From contig CP070725.1 in the NCBI GenBank assembly GCA_020350845.1, positions 293,790-300,696 of the forward strand: a stretch of DNA of 6,907 nucleotides. Reading direction: 5' to 3'. Source of the DNA: Candidatus Bipolaricaulota bacterium (GTDB lineage: Bacteria; Bipolaricaulota; Bipolaricaulia; UBA7950; UBA9294). Position 1 is the stretch's first letter. Every line of letters starts with the position of its first letter. The position numbers and the translations under genes are program-made. Below are positions 5,540 through 6,907 of this stretch, in pieces. The notes under the pieces are model-generated. The model searched no databases, had not been told where the DNA came from, and saw only the letters and a list, made by a program, of their open reading frames with translations.

Positions 5540-6655
5540 CTAATCCCTGCGGGGACAGTGCGGAAGCCTCGGACCTTGGATCCTGCCCATCGAGGCGACT
5601 TCGACGCAGGTCTCCGGATCGCAGCAGGTCATGCAGACTCGCTTGAACGCGCGTACGCCGAGCAATGTCACCCGTGGAGACAGGTATCGAGGCCGGGAGG
5701 GCTCGAATCTCAGAAGATCTGTGCTGAGGTACTTCCTGTTGTCGTCCGAGAACACAGTCACCACAGTCGCCTCTCTGCCCAGCTGGTTCTGGACCCTCAA
5801 CGCACCGATGAGGTTCGCCCCCGATGAGATGCCCACAGCGATTCCCAGTTCAGATCCAAGCTTCTGTGCCATCAGAATGGCATCGCCATCGTCTACAGCG
5901 ACCACATCGTCCAACTCGTCGAGATGCAGGATCGGGGGAACGAACTCGTCGGAGATCCCCTGGATGCGGTGCTTGCCGACGTTGCATCCCGTAGAGAGCG
6001 TAGGAGAGCTCGCAGGCTCGAGAGGATGGAGCCTGATCCCCGGGCAGTGCTCGCGCAAGTACCGCCCGACCCCCATCACAGTCCCTCCCGTCCCCACACC
6101 GGCAATGAAGGCGTCCGGATGGAGATCACGGAAACCCAACTGCCAGTGGATCTCCGGACCGGTTGCGACATAGTGCGCATCAGCGTTGGCGTTGTTGGAG
6201 AACTGCCGCGGGAGAAAGCTGTTGGGTTCCGCGTGGGCCAGATTCTCGGCACGCTCAATGCTACCCTGAAAGCCGCCCTCGCTCTTGGACACGAGAACGA
6301 TCTCTGCCCCCAGCGACTTCATGAGGTTGATCCGCTCGGGGCTCATCCAGTCCGGCATGAAGACGGTGACGGGATGGCCAAGAGCACGACCGATGGCGGA
6401 GAAAGCGATGCCCGTGTTCCCGCTAGTGACTTCGATGATACGGTCCCCGGGCTGAAGGTCTCCCGTGGCACACGCCTTCCGAATGATGTGCAACGCCATG
6501 CGATCCTTGATGCTTCCGGTCATGTTGAGGTGCTCCGCCTTGGCATACAGGATGCGGTCTTCGTCCTCGTATCGCAGCTGAATCTCGAGAAGGGGTGTGT
6601 TCCCCACGAGCGCATTGAGCATCTGTGCACCGCTCTCAGCAGCCGCCGAACTCAT
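5540..6655 (-). CDS. PLP-dependent cysteine synthase-family protein (CysK/CBS-like) with Cys-rich tail
   Basis: Fold-type II PLP enzyme of 371 residues, probably forming cysteine or a related beta-substituted alanine from an activated serine. Seen: the start block LVGNTPLLEI (17-26), PLP lysine K50 in NMTGSIKDR, substrate loop TSGNTG (77-82), QFSNNANADAHYVATGPEI (151-169), the phosphate-binding loop GTGGT (188-192), EPASSP (213-218), HRIQGI (229-234) and GISSGAN (275-281) with the serine that contacts the PLP ring nitrogen. These match O-acetylserine sulfhydrylase / cystathionine beta-synthase. Beyond the usual end near 315 there is a tail of about 55 residues with CMTCCDPETC (C341, C344, C345, C350). 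The ATG at 6653-6655 has GGGAG (complement of 6663-6667) seven bases upstream; Met12 is an alternative start. Sampled rows are lower in G+C (about 58 %) than the competence genes. Exact substrate is not determined: CysK, CysM, a CBS-type enzyme and a specialised synthase are all possible. Confidence 0.9.
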   Translation of the reverse strand: MSSAAAESGAQMLNALVGNTPLLEIQLRYEDEDRILYAKAEHLNMTGSIKDRMALHIIRKACATGDLQPGDRIIEVTSGNTGIAFSAIGRALGHPVTVFMPDWMSPERINLMKSLGAEIVLVSKSEGGFQGSIERAENLAHAEPNSFLPRQFSNNANADAHYVATGPEIHWQLGFRDLHPDAFIAGVGTGGTVMGVGRYLREHCPGIRLHPLEPASSPTLSTGCNVGKHRIQGISDEFVPPILHLDELDDVVAVDDGDAILMAQKLGSELGIAVGISSGANLIGALRVQNQLGREATVVTVFSDDNRKYLSTDLLRFEPSRPRYLSPRVTLLGVRAFKRVCMTCCDPETCVEVASMGRIQGPRLPHCPRRD

Positions 6656-6783
6656 GCCGGATCTCCCTTCGCTGACACCCTTTGGAGGCGGAGGCTCGTT
6701 CCCAGCATGGGCCAGGAGTGACCTCTCCCGATGGCCGTCCTACTTCCTAGGGTAGTCTAGCGGAGCCCCTCCTCCGAAGGCGA
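6656..6783. promoter_or_regulatory. Divergent intergenic region
   Basis: This 128-bp gap lies between the starts of the cysteine synthase-like gene (minus) and the partial gene at 6784 (plus), so promoters for both are expected here. It contains the AT-richest patch of the gap, CCTAGGGTAGTCTAG (6747-6761). That patch offers TAGACT on the minus strand and TAGTCT on the plus strand as weak -10 candidates. No convincing -35 partner was found for either, and no known operator was recognised. Confidence 0.3.
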
Positions 6784-6907
6784 ATGCAGGAATCAACCTT
6801 CTCGCCCGAGGTGCAGGAGGCCCTGTACCCGCTAGCGTTTCAGGACGCGAGTTCCACGTGCAGCAGCTGGAACCACCGCGTGGAGAGTGCCTACGGGCTC
6901 GGGCGTC
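6784..6907 (+). CDS. Hypothetical protein, N-terminal fragment
   Basis: An ATG at 6784-6786 opens a frame of 41 codons that continues off the right edge without a stop. GAAGG (6776-6780) lies three bases upstream as a slightly close ribosome binding site. The visible sequence begins MQESTFSPEVQEALYPLAFQ and continues with DASSTCSSWNHRVESAYGLG. It is hydrophilic, with no signal peptide or membrane helix, and has high G/C at third positions, consistent with real coding. I do not recognise the family. It is divergently oriented from the cysteine synthase-like gene and could share regulation with it, but that is inference. Confidence 0.55.
   Translation, partial: MQESTFSPEVQEALYPLAFQDASSTCSSWNHRVESAYGLGR

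Noticed and set aside
5295..5543. An 82-codon plus-strand frame across the tmRNA 3' end and its terminator
   Set aside because: It overlaps the tRNA-like domain and the terminator hairpin, so it is not a plausible gene.
5382..5700. Possible att duplication of the tmRNA 3' end, suggested by GGGCTCGAATCTCAG near 5700
   Set aside because: The resemblance to the T-loop is only a few bases and lies inside conserved coding of the cysteine synthase-like gene; there is no true direct repeat.
5924..6721. A 265-codon plus-strand frame opposite the cysteine synthase-like gene
   Set aside because: The minus strand carries every PLP fold-type II motif in order; the plus-strand product shows none.
1..6907. 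CRISPR arrays, insertion sequences, toxin-antitoxin or phage genes
   Set aside because: No regularly spaced repeats, transposase or integrase motifs, or terminal inverted repeats were seen on either strand.

Overview
This is a GC-rich bacterial chromosomal segment. Spot counts on sampled rows give roughly 65-75 % G+C in the competence genes and about 58 % in the right-hand gene. It has canonical sigma70-type promoter boxes, GGAGG ribosome binding sites and a bacterial tmRNA. I cannot assign a phylum: the set valS, dprA, fxsA, comEC, ssrA is housekeeping-like and widely distributed. The density of long antisense open frames is a by-product of the high GC.

Layout, left to right. Positions 1-1817 (minus) hold the N-terminal two thirds of valyl-tRNA synthetase, which runs off the left edge. 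A 129-bp spacer with two inverted repeats separates it from dprA (1947 to about 3107, minus), the RecA/ssDNA-loading protein of natural transformation, which lies upstream of valS in the same direction. fxsA (3114-3497, plus) is a small membrane protein gene diverging from dprA. Its 3' end overlaps the 3' end of comEC (3446-4960, minus) tail to tail by 52 bp. This ComEC has the N-terminal OB-like region and the membrane channel (competence) domain but no C-terminal metallo-beta-lactamase domain. A short divergent promoter region (4961-5063) drives comEC leftward and the tmRNA gene ssrA rightward. ssrA (5064-5411) has a G3:U70 alanine-identity acceptor stem, encoded CCA and a strong terminator. 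Convergent with it is a PLP-dependent cysteine synthase-family gene (5540-6655, minus) whose product carries a cysteine-rich C-terminal tail. A 128-bp divergent spacer follows, and at 6784 an unrecognised plus-strand gene begins and runs off the right edge.

Functional reading. dprA and comEC are the uptake and processing pair of natural transformation (ComEC passes single-stranded DNA across the inner membrane, DprA protects it and loads RecA). They sit within 2 kb of each other on the same strand, with fxsA inserted between them in the opposite direction. valS and ssrA are translation functions (aminoacylation and ribosome rescue). The cysteine synthase-like gene has no obvious link to them.

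The most unusual item is the tmRNA tag reading frame. It encodes ANQTITADYAFAAPSLN and then TAG, so a normal-looking YAFAA end is followed by four extra residues, and the tag does not end in the Ala-Ala that ClpXP-type proteases usually recognise. No mobile element, CRISPR array or attachment-site duplication was seen.
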